A DNA stretch of 19,267 nt. Origin: JBAXBF01 sp034429745 (GTDB taxonomy: Bacteria > Chloroflexota > Anaerolineae > Anaerolineales > DRKV01). The stretch lies in contig DAOUFY010000165.1 in the NCBI GenBank assembly GCA_034429745.1, positions 1 to 19,267 of the forward strand, read 5' to 3'. The translations under genes and the position numbers were made by a program. Positions 1 to 7,835 of the stretch are shown here, one piece after another. Within the stretch, counting starts at the first letter, position 1. The number at the start of each line of letters is the position of its first letter. The notes under the pieces are model-generated. The model did not search any database. It saw only the letters and a program-made list of their open reading frames with translations, and was not told where the DNA came from.

Positions 1-6
1 TTTACC

Positions 7-1917
7 ATGTGTGGTATTGCAGGAATTATTAGTTTAACTGGCGAGGTTGTACCGAACCTAGAGCAAAAATTAAGGTTGATGAATGACCTCCAGCGACATC
101 GCGGACCAGATGGGGAGGGCATCTGGATTCATGAAAACAATCATCTTGGGTTTGCTCATCGCCGGCTTAGCATTATTGACCTTACCACCGGCGATCAGCC
201 AATGAAAGATGATGTAGGCAATTGCATTATTTATAATGGCGAAGTGTATAACTACCTGGAATTGCGCCAGGAACTAGGTGAACATCTCTTTAGAACTCAA
301 TCGGACACGGAGGCTATATTACGTGCCTATCTGACATGGGAGGAAGATTGTCTAAATCGCCTGCGTGGGATGTTCTCTTTTGCTTTATGGGATGAAAGAC
401 AACAAGTTCTTTTTTGTGCGAGAGATCACTTTGGCATAAAACCCTTTTATTATGCGATAGTGAATAATACTTTTTATTTTGCATCAGAAGTGAAGGCTCT
501 ATTGCCGTTTTTACCATCAATTGAAACAGATATTGATGGTTTAAAGGATTACTTAACTTTTCAGTTTTGCTTGGATGGTAAAACCCTTTTTAAGGGAGTG
601 AAAGAATTGCCGGCTGGACACAAACTAGTGATTAAAAACGGTAATGTGTATATTTCCCGTTTTTGGGAAGTATATTATGAGTTGGATTTTGATCATACAG
701 CAAAATATTTTGAAGAAAAATTACGCGAGAGATTACTGGATTCAATTGCCTTACATTTGCGCTCTGATGTGCCATTGGGATTTTATATTAGCGGAGGATT
801 GGACTCGAGCGCGGTAACATCTTTGGGGAAAAAGTACCATCAAGGCGAGGTATTGGGGTTTACGGGAAAATATAGCCTTGGACCTGAATATGATGAAAGC
901 ATGTATGCTGAACATTTGGCTGCATGGTGTGGAGTTGAATTATTGAAGATTGAAATTACTGTTCAAGATTTCATCAATCATATTCGTGATGTTATATATT
1001 ATTTGGATTACCCTACTGCGGGACCAGGATCTTTTTCACAATATATGGTTTCACAATTGGCGGCCCAGTATCGCAAGGTTGTGCTTGGAGGTCAGGGAGG
1101 CGATGAAATTTTTGGGGGATATACACGCTATTTAATAGCTTATTTTGAACAATGTATAAAGGCTGCCATTGAAGGGACAATGCATAATGGCAATTTTATT
1201 GTTACATATGAGTCCATTATCCCAAATTTGACAGCATTAGCAGGTTACAAATCTACCTTGCAAGAATTTTGGAAAGAAGGTTTGTTCGAACCGATGGATA
1301 GGCGTTATTTCCGTTTGATCAATCGGGCGCCCTTGTTGGGTGATGAAATAGATTGGCAGGCATTAGGGGATTATTCACCTTATGAGACATTCAAGCAAAT
1401 TTTTAATGGGAATAATGTTCGAAAAGAGTCGTATTTTGATTTAATGACCCATTTTGATTTTAAAACCCTTCTACCTGCATTGCTTCATGTTGAAGATCGG
1501 GTAAGTATGGCTCATGGATTGGAATCACGAGTACCTCTGTTGGATTGGCCATTAATTGAGTTGGCAGCAACTATCCCTTCAAATATAAAATTTGAAAACG
1601 GGACAATGAAACATATTTTTAGGAAAGTCGTTGAACCATTCCTTCCGCAAGAAATTATCAACAGGAAAGATAAAATGGGTTTTCCTACCCCCTTTACTGA
1701 GTGGGTTAAAGGTGAAGCCCACTCTTTTGTTGTGGATATTATGACAAGTGCTGCATCAAAGACTCGTCCATTTATCAATAACCAGAAGGTTGTTGAGAAG
1801 CTGCAAAAGGAACCAAAATTTGGAAGAACCTTTTGGGGACTTTTTTGTTTAGAGATTTGGCAACAGGAATTTCATGATAGGGAGTGGGAATTTAAGTCTT
1901 TATTAAAACAGCTATAA
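7..1917 (+). CDS. Glutamine-dependent asparagine synthase-like amidotransferase (WbmI-like)
   Basis: This 636-residue protein has the full architecture of glutamine-hydrolysing asparagine synthase. Cys2 directly after the start Met is the N-terminal nucleophile. The glutaminase domain follows with HRGPDGEG (31-38), the RR pair at 52-53, NGE at 77-79 and SDTEAI at 99-104. The synthetase domain carries the PP-loop SGGLDSS at 262-268 and the late ESRVPLLD motif. Glutamine ammonia would be passed to an adenylylated carboxylate. Because two sugar-nucleotide epimerases lie directly downstream, I infer that the acceptor is more likely a uronic acid sugar (making a uronamide) than free aspartate. The Bordetella wbmI gene sits in the same company. 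The start at 7 is forced by the required MCG N-terminus; the ribosome binding site lies outside the window. The family is certain, the substrate is not. Confidence 0.9.
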   Translation: MCGIAGIISLTGEVVPNLEQKLRLMNDLQRHRGPDGEGIWIHENNHLGFAHRRLSIIDLTTGDQPMKDDVGNCIIYNGEVYNYLELRQELGEHLFRTQSDTEAILRAYLTWEEDCLNRLRGMFSFALWDERQQVLFCARDHFGIKPFYYAIVNNTFYFASEVKALLPFLPSIETDIDGLKDYLTFQFCLDGKTLFKGVKELPAGHKLVIKNGNVYISRFWEVYYELDFDHTAKYFEEKLRERLLDSIALHLRSDVPLGFYISGGLDSSAVTSLGKKYHQGEVLGFTGKYSLGPEYDESMYAEHLAAWCGVELLKIEITVQDFINHIRDVIYYLDYPTAGPGSFSQYMVSQLAAQYRKVVLGGQGGDEIFGGYTRYLIAYFEQCIKAAIEGTMHNGNFIVTYESIIPNLTALAGYKSTLQEFWKEGLFEPMDRRYFRLINRAPLLGDEIDWQALGDYSPYETFKQIFNGNNVRKESYFDLMTHFDFKTLLPALLHVEDRVSMAHGLESRVPLLDWPLIELAATIPSNIKFENGTMKHIFRKVVEPFLPQEIINRKDKMGFPTPFTEWVKGEAHSFVVDIMTSAASKTRPFINNQKVVEKLQKEPKFGRTFWGLFCLEIWQQEFHDREWEFKSLLKQL

Positions 1918-2004
1918 GTCGGAATCTCTCCGAGTTGAATTTATAATGATATTCCATAAATTAAAAAGTAAAAATTAGAAAAAAGAATCGTTGGAGGACA
2001 TACA

Positions 2005-2943
2005 ATGAAGATACTCATAACTGGAGGAGCTGGTTTTATTGGGTCACATTTAGCCGATAGATTACTTAGTGAAGGAAATGAAGTACTGGTCATAGATAAT
2101 TTTGTTACCGGCCGGCGAGATAATCTTACTCCTCACCCAAAGCTTACAGTTATAGAAGGCAGTATTGCTGAAGTAAAGATAGTTGAAGAGACTTTTAATA
2201 ATTTTTTGCCCGAGATCGTAGTACATGCAGCGGCGTCTTACAAAGATCCAACTGATTGGGCTGAAGATGCCCGCACAAACACAGTGGGTACTGCGTTGGT
2301 TGTTAAGATGAGTGAAAAAATAAAAGTAAGACGATTGATTTATTTTCAAACGGCACTATGCTATGGATTGCACCCGCTAGAACAGCCAATAACCCTTTCT
2401 CATCCTATTCAGGCTTCAGAAAGCAGTTATGCTATCAGTAAAACAGCGGGTGAGTATTATGTGTTTCTCAGCAGTTTAGATGCTATCTCTTTCCGCTTAG
2501 CCAATGCTTACGGACCGCGTAATTTAAGTGGTCCGTTGCCTACGTTTTATCACCGGCTTACTACAGGGAAAGGTTGCTTTGTCATGGATACAAGGCGCGA
2601 TTTTATTTACATTGATGATCTTGTTGAAGTGGTGATTAAAGCTATCTATGGAAAAGGTCAAAGGGGAGCATATCATGTCTCGTCGGGAGGAGATTATGCT
2701 ATCAAGGAACTTTATGATGCAACAATCAAGGCTTTAGGAGGGAAATCTTATCCTGAAGTTGAGGTACGGCCGCGCAATCCTGATGACGCATATACCATCT
2801 TACTTGACCCATCAAAGACCATCCAGGATTTTAACTGGAAAGCAGTAACCCCATTGGAAGTAGGGGTAAGAAAGGCTATAGAATGGTACAGTGACCATCC
2901 TATTGTGGAAACATATACTCATTTGAAAACTGATAAGAGTTGA
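2005..2943 (+). CDS. NAD-dependent sugar-nucleotide epimerase, WbmG/WbmH-like extended SDR
   Basis: A 312-residue extended short-chain dehydrogenase. It starts with the Rossmann glycine motif GGAGFIG (7-13), followed by the acidic end of strand 2 (IDNF, 30-33), which favours NAD. The catalytic Tyr-Lys pair is Y142-AIS-K146, with a Thr at 116 in the FQTALCYG segment. RDFIYIDD lies in the C-terminal substrate domain. Segments such as HAAASYKDP, FQTALCYG, ISKTAGE and the LDPSKT near the C-terminus resemble, from memory, Bordetella WbmG/WbmH, enzymes of UDP-diacetamido-galacturonate metabolism. I therefore favour a C4 epimerase acting on a UDP-N-acetyl-hexuronate. GGAGG at 1993-1997, seven bases before the ATG, fixes the start. 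The gene lies 87 bases after the amidotransferase and 30 bases before the next SDR, so one transcription unit is likely. The exact substrate cannot be read from sequence. Confidence 0.87.
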   Translation: MKILITGGAGFIGSHLADRLLSEGNEVLVIDNFVTGRRDNLTPHPKLTVIEGSIAEVKIVEETFNNFLPEIVVHAAASYKDPTDWAEDARTNTVGTALVVKMSEKIKVRRLIYFQTALCYGLHPLEQPITLSHPIQASESSYAISKTAGEYYVFLSSLDAISFRLANAYGPRNLSGPLPTFYHRLTTGKGCFVMDTRRDFIYIDDLVEVVIKAIYGKGQRGAYHVSSGGDYAIKELYDATIKALGGKSYPEVEVRPRNPDDAYTILLDPSKTIQDFNWKAVTPLEVGVRKAIEWYSDHPIVETYTHLKTDKS

Positions 2944-2973
2944 CAAATCAAAAATTCGGGACTCTCAAACAAT

Positions 2974-4029
2974 ATGATTGATAAATTGAATTTTAAACAT
3001 CAAGTTGTCCTCATTAGCGGTGGAGCTGGGTTTGTTGGAAGCAACCTTGCAAAGAAATTGCTTTCCGTGGGGGTAAGCAAGATCCATATCATTGATAATT
3101 TGTTATCTTCTGAGAGAGAAAATATACCCAAAGATGATAGGGTTGTTTTCACGGAAGCTTCTTTGGCTGACGATAAGGTATTGGTAAGTCTAAGAGATGA
3201 GTATGATTATATTTTTCACTTAAGTACCTACCATGGTAATCAAAGCTCTATTCAGAATCCATTGGCAGACCATGAAAATAATCTGCTTCCGACGATAAAA
3301 TTGTTGGAACGAATAAAGAATTTTAAGAGAATAAAGAAAATTGTTTATGCCGGGGCCGGGTGTGCGGTAGCAGAGAAGACCTACGGTTCTCCTCATGCTA
3401 CGCCAGAAGATGCCCCATTAAATATTCATATGGATAGCCCATATTCTATTTCAAAAATTGTTGGTGAGTTTTATATGGTTTACTATCATGATCAGCATAA
3501 TCTTCCGACAGTGAGAGCGCGTTTTCAAAATGTCTATGGGCCTGGAGAAATTTTAGGTGCCGGCAAATGGCGCGGTACACCTGCTACGGTTTGGCGTAAC
3601 GTTACTCCAACGTTTATTTATAAAGCTTTGAAAGGAGAACCTTTGCCTTTGGAAGGTAGAGGTGAAACAAGCCGCGATTTTATTTACGTTGATGATATTG
3701 TTGAAGGTTTGCTTCATTGTGCTGTTTTAGGGGAGGCAGGTGAAGTATATAACCTTGCCAGCGGGGTAGAAACTACGATCCGTCAATTAGCTGAATTGAT
3801 AAATGAATTAACCGAAAACCATGCAGGTGTACAAGTGCTTCCTAGACGTCATTGGGATCGTTCAGGGAGAAGGTTTGGAGACCCAAGAAAAGCGAAAGAA
3901 CAGTTGGGTTTTGAGGCAAAAGTAACCTTGCGTGAAGGACTAACAAATACGATAAAGTGGACAAAAGAGAATTTAGGTTTTATTGAATCTTGCATACAAA
4001 AACATAACTCCTATCTTGTGCATCAATGA
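2974..4029 (+). CDS. NAD-dependent epimerase/dehydratase, WbmF-like extended SDR
   Basis: A 351-residue extended SDR with GGAGFVG at 16-22, an acidic IIDN at the end of strand 2 (39-42), and the catalytic pair Y157-SIS-K161. Long segments (HLSTYHGNQSSI, RARFQNVYGPGE, WRGTPATVWRNVTPTF, RDFIYVDD) closely match what I recall of Bordetella WbmF, which acts in O-antigen sugar-nucleotide synthesis. The usual active-site Ser/Thr segment after strand 5 reads AGAGC here, so the general-acid residue is not obvious. The start ATG has no good Shine-Dalgarno sequence, only a weak GGGA well upstream, so translation may depend on the preceding gene. The end overlaps the next gene by four bases (ATGA), which implies coupled translation. 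The role is probably in making the same uronamide sugar nucleotide as its neighbours. Confidence 0.85.
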   Translation: MIDKLNFKHQVVLISGGAGFVGSNLAKKLLSVGVSKIHIIDNLLSSERENIPKDDRVVFTEASLADDKVLVSLRDEYDYIFHLSTYHGNQSSIQNPLADHENNLLPTIKLLERIKNFKRIKKIVYAGAGCAVAEKTYGSPHATPEDAPLNIHMDSPYSISKIVGEFYMVYYHDQHNLPTVRARFQNVYGPGEILGAGKWRGTPATVWRNVTPTFIYKALKGEPLPLEGRGETSRDFIYVDDIVEGLLHCAVLGEAGEVYNLASGVETTIRQLAELINELTENHAGVQVLPRRHWDRSGRRFGDPRKAKEQLGFEAKVTLREGLTNTIKWTKENLGFIESCIQKHNSYLVHQ

Positions 4030-5216
4030 AAAATAAAATAAAAACATTAATCATTGATAGTGGAGGGTATAAGTTTCGAACTGCGATTACCCACACCTTG
4101 GTTTATGGTGTATTGGGTATTAAACCTTCAGGAGAAGAGTCATCTCATTGGTTAAACAAACAAAAAATAATAAGGCATTTCCTCAATCGTCAATATGACG
4201 CCCTTTCTTATGTAAACGATTGGCGTGAGGCTTTTTACCAACGAACAGATTTGGATATTGATGCAGTAAATTTAGAAAACCTCGTTGAATTCTCAAAGGC
4301 AATGAAGAAAATTACTGAATTCGATTTAATCATCGTCCTGCATTCGGCTACTGGCGATAACATGTCTCCCTTATTAAAGAGTCTCCATTTATTTCAAAAG
4401 CGGCGCAGCAAGCTTATCGTGTTTTTGGGAAATGAATATGACTTAATGAGCGAAAAGTTTACTTTTGTTCGCGAGACGGGTGCAGACTATCTTTGCAGCC
4501 AATTGCCTAAAGCCACTGCCGAATGGCTGTATGCAAACTTAGGAAGGACAAAAATCTTATCGTTGCCCCATGCTCTTAATCCACGTTTGTATAACCCGGG
4601 AAACGAGCATTACCGTGATATTGATATTGGTTTTCGGGGAGCGTTGTACTATCGTTTTATTGGTGACGAGGAACGTAACCTGTTTATTAAGCATATGGAA
4701 AAAATTGCACCTCAAAAAGGTTTGACCATAGATTTCAGCTATAAAACGATCCATCGCGGCGAATGGGCAGATTTTTTGCGGAGGTGCAAAGGCATTCCTG
4801 GAGCGGAGTCTGGTACATATTTTTTGGATCGGGAGGGATTTATTCTTTCTCGAGCGAAAAAATATGAGCAAGCCCATCCCGGCGCTACTTTAGATGAGAT
4901 TAAAAGAGCTTGCTTTGTGAATATTCCTGAACATATATCCGGAAAATGTATCTCTTCTCGCCATTTTGAACCAATTGGTACAAAGACATGTCAAATATTG
5001 CTTGAAGGTGAATACAACGGGATATTGAAAGCAAATGAACATTACCTTGCAGTAAAAAAGGACTACAGTAATCTTGAAGAGATCATAAGGTGTTTTAGGG
5101 ACGATGACTACCGCAAATCAATTGTAGAGAAAGCTTACGAATATGTAATCTCAGAACACACTTATGAGCATAGGGTGAACAGCTTGATGAACGAGCTGGC
5201 TAAAGACGGTTTGTAG
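4026..5216 (+). CDS. Putative GT-B glycosyltransferase (C-terminal CgeB/Glyco_trans_1_2-like domain)
   Basis: This 396-residue protein is cytoplasmic, with no signal peptide or membrane segment. The C-terminal ~130 residues fit the Glyco_trans_1_2 pattern found in CgeB-like glycosyltransferases: FEPIGTKTCQILLEGEYNG, then a predicted helix-rich tail ending in SEHTYEHRVNSLMNEL. The N-terminal half alternates strands and helices (LIIVLHSATGDN, KLIVFLGNEYD), as in the acceptor lobe of a GT-B fold. It starts inside the stop of the upstream epimerase (ATGA overlap) and is followed 37 bases later by a second amidotransferase gene. By context it would transfer a sugar, possibly the uronamide made by its neighbours, onto a surface glycan. 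Donor and acceptor cannot be predicted. The N-terminal part was assigned by fold impression only. Confidence 0.65.
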   Translation: MKNKIKTLIIDSGGYKFRTAITHTLVYGVLGIKPSGEESSHWLNKQKIIRHFLNRQYDALSYVNDWREAFYQRTDLDIDAVNLENLVEFSKAMKKITEFDLIIVLHSATGDNMSPLLKSLHLFQKRRSKLIVFLGNEYDLMSEKFTFVRETGADYLCSQLPKATAEWLYANLGRTKILSLPHALNPRLYNPGNEHYRDIDIGFRGALYYRFIGDEERNLFIKHMEKIAPQKGLTIDFSYKTIHRGEWADFLRRCKGIPGAESGTYFLDREGFILSRAKKYEQAHPGATLDEIKRACFVNIPEHISGKCISSRHFEPIGTKTCQILLEGEYNGILKANEHYLAVKKDYSNLEEIIRCFRDDDYRKSIVEKAYEYVISEHTYEHRVNSLMNELAKDGL

Positions 5217-5253
5217 TTGGTTTTTTGGCGTTTAGTTGTAAGGATCAAAACTT

Positions 5254-7146
5254 ATGTGTGGCTTTTGTGGGATTTGGAACTATCGCGAGCGGTTGCCGGT
5301 AGAGCGCTCGTTGCTGGAGCAAATGAATCGTACACTTGTACTTCGCGGGCCGGATGATGAGGGCTTTTTCTTTGATGATGAACAGGGGTTAGGATTAGGT
5401 TTCCGCCGGCTTGCGATCATTGACTTGTCTCCAGCTGCTCATCAGCCAATGACTAATGAGGATGGCAGTGTGTGGATTGCATTCAACGGCGAGGTGTATA
5501 ATTTTCTCACCTTGCGTCCACAGCTTGAGAAGCAGGGGCATCGCTTTCGTTCACAGTCAGATACTGAGGTTCTGCTGCACCTTTATGAGGAGGTGGGAGA
5601 AAATTTGCCTGCATCTCTGCATGGCATGTTTGCCATTGCACTTTGGGATCGAAATCAGCAGCGGATGTTCTTTAGCCGCGACCGGCTTGGTAAAAAGCCC
5701 CTTTATTATTATGATGATGGTAAACGCCTCCTTTTTTCTTCAGAATTGAAGGCTATTCTTAAGGATTCTAGTGTGCCGCGGGTAATTAATCTACAGGCTT
5801 TAGCCCATTACCTTGCTTTCGGCTATGTGCTTGCTCCAATGACAATATTTGAGAATATTTATCAGCTGCCGCCGGCTTGCTATATGATTGTTCAGGCAAG
5901 TAAGATACAGGTTAAACCGTATTGGGATTGGTTTGAATCTTTTCAAGAAGGATCATCAGCTGTTTTATCGCAGGTTGCAGAGGAAACAGTTATTGAACAG
6001 CTGAAGGAGTTGCTGAAGGAAGTTGTCCGTGAAAGAATGATTAGCGATGTGCCGTTGGGTGCATTCCTCAGCGGAGGAGTGGATTCCAGCGCAGTTGTGG
6101 CGATGATGGCTTCACTCTCAAATAAGCCTGTAAAAACTTTTTCTATCGGGTTTAGCCGCGAGACGTATAATGAGCTGCCTTATGCAAGAATGGTTGCCCA
6201 ACGATTCAGCACTGAACATTATGAGTATGTTGTTGAACCAGAAGATCTGCGTGATTTGATGCCGCGCTTAGTGAAAATGTATGACGAACCCTTTGCCGAT
6301 TCAAGCGCTGTGCCTACATACTATCTCTCAAAATGTGCTCGACAGGAAGTTACTGTGTGCCTATCAGGCGACGGCGGCGATGAGGCAATGGCTGGCTATA
6401 CTCGCTATGCTCAAATGCAACAAGAATCTGTGCTGGATGGCTTGCCGCGTTGGATGAGAAAATACTTACTTGGTGGAGCGGCTAAACTAGTGCCATATAC
6501 CATAAGGGGTAGCAGCTTTTTGCGACGGATGGCGCAAGAGCCGTTTGAGCGCTATAAAACCGCAGTTACGCAAATCCCTCGAGAATTATTGAAGGATCTG
6601 CTTCACCCAAATCAATCTCAAGCTATATTCTTAAATCATCAAGCGCCGTTGATAAGCGCATTGGAAAAAGGGTACAACTTGGATTTGATCTCGCGCTTGC
6701 AATTTGCCGATGGGGTTACATATCTTCCCGGTGATATTCTGGTAAAGGTTGACCGCGCTAGCATGGCAAATTCACTGGAAGTGCGCTGCCCGCTGCTGGA
6801 TCACCGTTTTATGGAGTTTATGGCACGTTTGCCGGCTGATTTTCGGTTCCGCTATGGACAGGGAAAATATATATTCAAAAAAGCCATGGAAGGTGTTCTG
6901 CCGAATGAGATAATCTATCGTAAAAAGATGGGGTTCGGTATTCCACTGCAGGAGTGGTTCAGCGGTGATCTGCATAACTTTGCAGCGGAGATTCTGCTCG
7001 ATAATACCACAAAGAAGCGCGGGTTGTGGAATTCTGCTGGATTGGAGAAATTTATTCAATTGGCAAGGCAGCGGCAAGTGTATTCATTGCAGAATACACT
7101 TTGGGTGTTGCTCGTGTTGGAGCTTTGGCAGCGGGAATATCTATGA
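5254..7146 (+). CDS. Second asparagine synthase-like amidotransferase (exopolysaccharide type)
   Basis: A 630-residue homologue of the first amidotransferase in this window but clearly diverged from it. Cys2 is the glutaminase nucleophile. RGPDDEG (31-37), NGE (78-80) and SDTEV (102-106) complete the glutaminase site. The synthetase PP-loop is SGGVDSS at 273-279, followed by LSGDGGDEAMAGYTRY and LEVRCPLLDHRF. All expected active-site residues are present, so it should be functional. It may amidate a sugar carboxylate or a modified glycan, as the asparagine-synthase-like proteins of exopolysaccharide clusters are thought to do; simple asparagine synthesis is the alternative. AAGGA about 11 bases before the ATG serves as ribosome binding site. 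It closes the polysaccharide cluster. I find no convincing terminator before the greA promoter. Confidence 0.88.
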   Translation: MCGFCGIWNYRERLPVERSLLEQMNRTLVLRGPDDEGFFFDDEQGLGLGFRRLAIIDLSPAAHQPMTNEDGSVWIAFNGEVYNFLTLRPQLEKQGHRFRSQSDTEVLLHLYEEVGENLPASLHGMFAIALWDRNQQRMFFSRDRLGKKPLYYYDDGKRLLFSSELKAILKDSSVPRVINLQALAHYLAFGYVLAPMTIFENIYQLPPACYMIVQASKIQVKPYWDWFESFQEGSSAVLSQVAEETVIEQLKELLKEVVRERMISDVPLGAFLSGGVDSSAVVAMMASLSNKPVKTFSIGFSRETYNELPYARMVAQRFSTEHYEYVVEPEDLRDLMPRLVKMYDEPFADSSAVPTYYLSKCARQEVTVCLSGDGGDEAMAGYTRYAQMQQESVLDGLPRWMRKYLLGGAAKLVPYTIRGSSFLRRMAQEPFERYKTAVTQIPRELLKDLLHPNQSQAIFLNHQAPLISALEKGYNLDLISRLQFADGVTYLPGDILVKVDRASMANSLEVRCPLLDHRFMEFMARLPADFRFRYGQGKYIFKKAMEGVLPNEIIYRKKMGFGIPLQEWFSGDLHNFAAEILLDNTTKKRGLWNSAGLEKFIQLARQRQVYSLQNTLWVLLVLELWQREYL

Positions 7147-7183
7147 TCTTAATTGAATTATTGATTTGACTTATCGTTTTTCC

Positions 7184-7212
7184 TTGCTTTTTCGGCTAGG
7201 ATGTGATAAAAT
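7184..7212 (+). promoter_or_regulatory. Probable greA promoter (extended -10)
   Basis: An extended -10 element, TG-A-TAAAAT (7204-7212), is preceded at a 17-base spacing by a poor -35 TTGCTT (7184-7189). Transcription would start near 7219 and give a leader of about 130 bases before the greA ATG. A stronger-looking TTGACT at 7166-7171 lies too far upstream to pair with this -10. Confidence 0.5.
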
Positions 7213-7223
7213 GTTGCGAACAT

Positions 7224-7258
7224 GCGGCGTTAGCAAATCTTTGCACTCTTAACGCCGC
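7224..7258 (+). promoter_or_regulatory. Terminator-like hairpin in the greA leader (possible attenuator)
   Basis: A perfect 9-bp inverted repeat, GCGGCGTTA (7224-7232) and TAACGCCGC (7250-7258), encloses 17 bases. It is followed by TTATCGTTTCATTTTT, a T-rich but interrupted tract. The hairpin begins only a few bases after the predicted start of transcription, so it would form as soon as RNA leaves the polymerase. E. coli greA is known to have an attenuating leader controlled by GreA itself. By analogy this may be a pausing or attenuation site; that role is inference. Confidence 0.5.
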
Positions 7259-7349
7259 TTATCGTTTCATTTTTACTGAAATCGCTTTCCACTATGTTGT
7301 TTCAAGATCTCCTGCTGCTTGGGCAGGAAGTGATAAGGAAGAGGAAAAT

Positions 7350-7817
7350 ATGAGTGTTACTTACCTGACCCGTGAGGGTTATAAAAAGCTTGAAGATGAA
7401 TTGGAATATTTGCGTAATGTTCGCCGAAAAGAAATTGCTGATCGCTTGCGCGAGGCAATGGAAGGTGATGACCTTGGACTCGATCCGGATGCTGAATTTG
7501 AGGCTGCAAAAAACGATCAAGCCTTTTTGGAAGGACGGATTAAAGAACTGGAAATCCTTTTAGCCAGTGCTCGGGTTATTGAAGAGAAGCAGCACTCAGA
7601 TACTGTTCAGGTCGGATCTAGGGTAACGATCCAGGAGGAAGGGGCAGAACCGGAAGAATATATTGTTGTTGGCGCAGCGGAAGCTGACCCGCGCCAAGGG
7701 CGGATATCGCACGTATCTCCACTTGGCAAGGCATTAATCGATCATAAAGAAGGTGATGTGGTTACTGTTGATGCGCCGGGCGGTTCTTTTAAAGTGCGCA
7801 TTCTTAAAGTATCTTAA
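7350..7817 (+). CDS. greA: Transcription elongation factor GreA
   Basis: A 155-residue protein of normal GreA length. GreA enters the secondary channel of paused RNA polymerase and stimulates cleavage of backtracked RNA. The N-terminal coiled-coil (about 5-75) opens with YLTREGYKKLEDEL and continues through KNDQAFLEGRIKELE. The FKBP-like C-terminal domain carries VGSRVTI, SPLGKALI and VDAPGG. The tip of the coiled-coil reads DDLGLDPDAEF (40-50) where well-studied GreA has GDLKENAEY. It is therefore two residues longer and lacks the canonical Glu, though it has several other acids. The reading frame stays open upstream to 7203, but only the ATG at 7350 matches the family N-terminus and has a purine-rich site (AAGGAAGAGG) just before it. 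lysS follows after 18 bases, so the two are probably cotranscribed. Confidence 0.93.
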   Translation: MSVTYLTREGYKKLEDELEYLRNVRRKEIADRLREAMEGDDLGLDPDAEFEAAKNDQAFLEGRIKELEILLASARVIEEKQHSDTVQVGSRVTIQEEGAEPEEYIVVGAAEADPRQGRISHVSPLGKALIDHKEGDVVTVDAPGGSFKVRILKVS

Positions 7818-7835
7818 TTATACATAGGGCATAAC

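Noticed and set aside
2596..3710. Near-identical DNA patches encoding RDFIYxDD in the two epimerases
   Set aside because: The rest of the two genes is strongly diverged; the patch is a conserved SDR motif with shared codon preference, not a recent duplication.
4557..4877. 106-residue - strand open frame
   Set aside because: It lies wholly within the glycosyltransferase gene and has no recognisable features or start signals.
7166..7171. TTGACT as the -35 of the greA promoter
   Set aside because: It is 35 bases from the TAAAAT -10, twice the permitted spacing, and no closer -10 was found.
7203..7349. Upstream 49-residue in-frame extension of GreA
   Set aside because: It covers the promoter and leader hairpin, has no ribosome binding site and no GreA similarity; the ATG at 7350 matches the family start.
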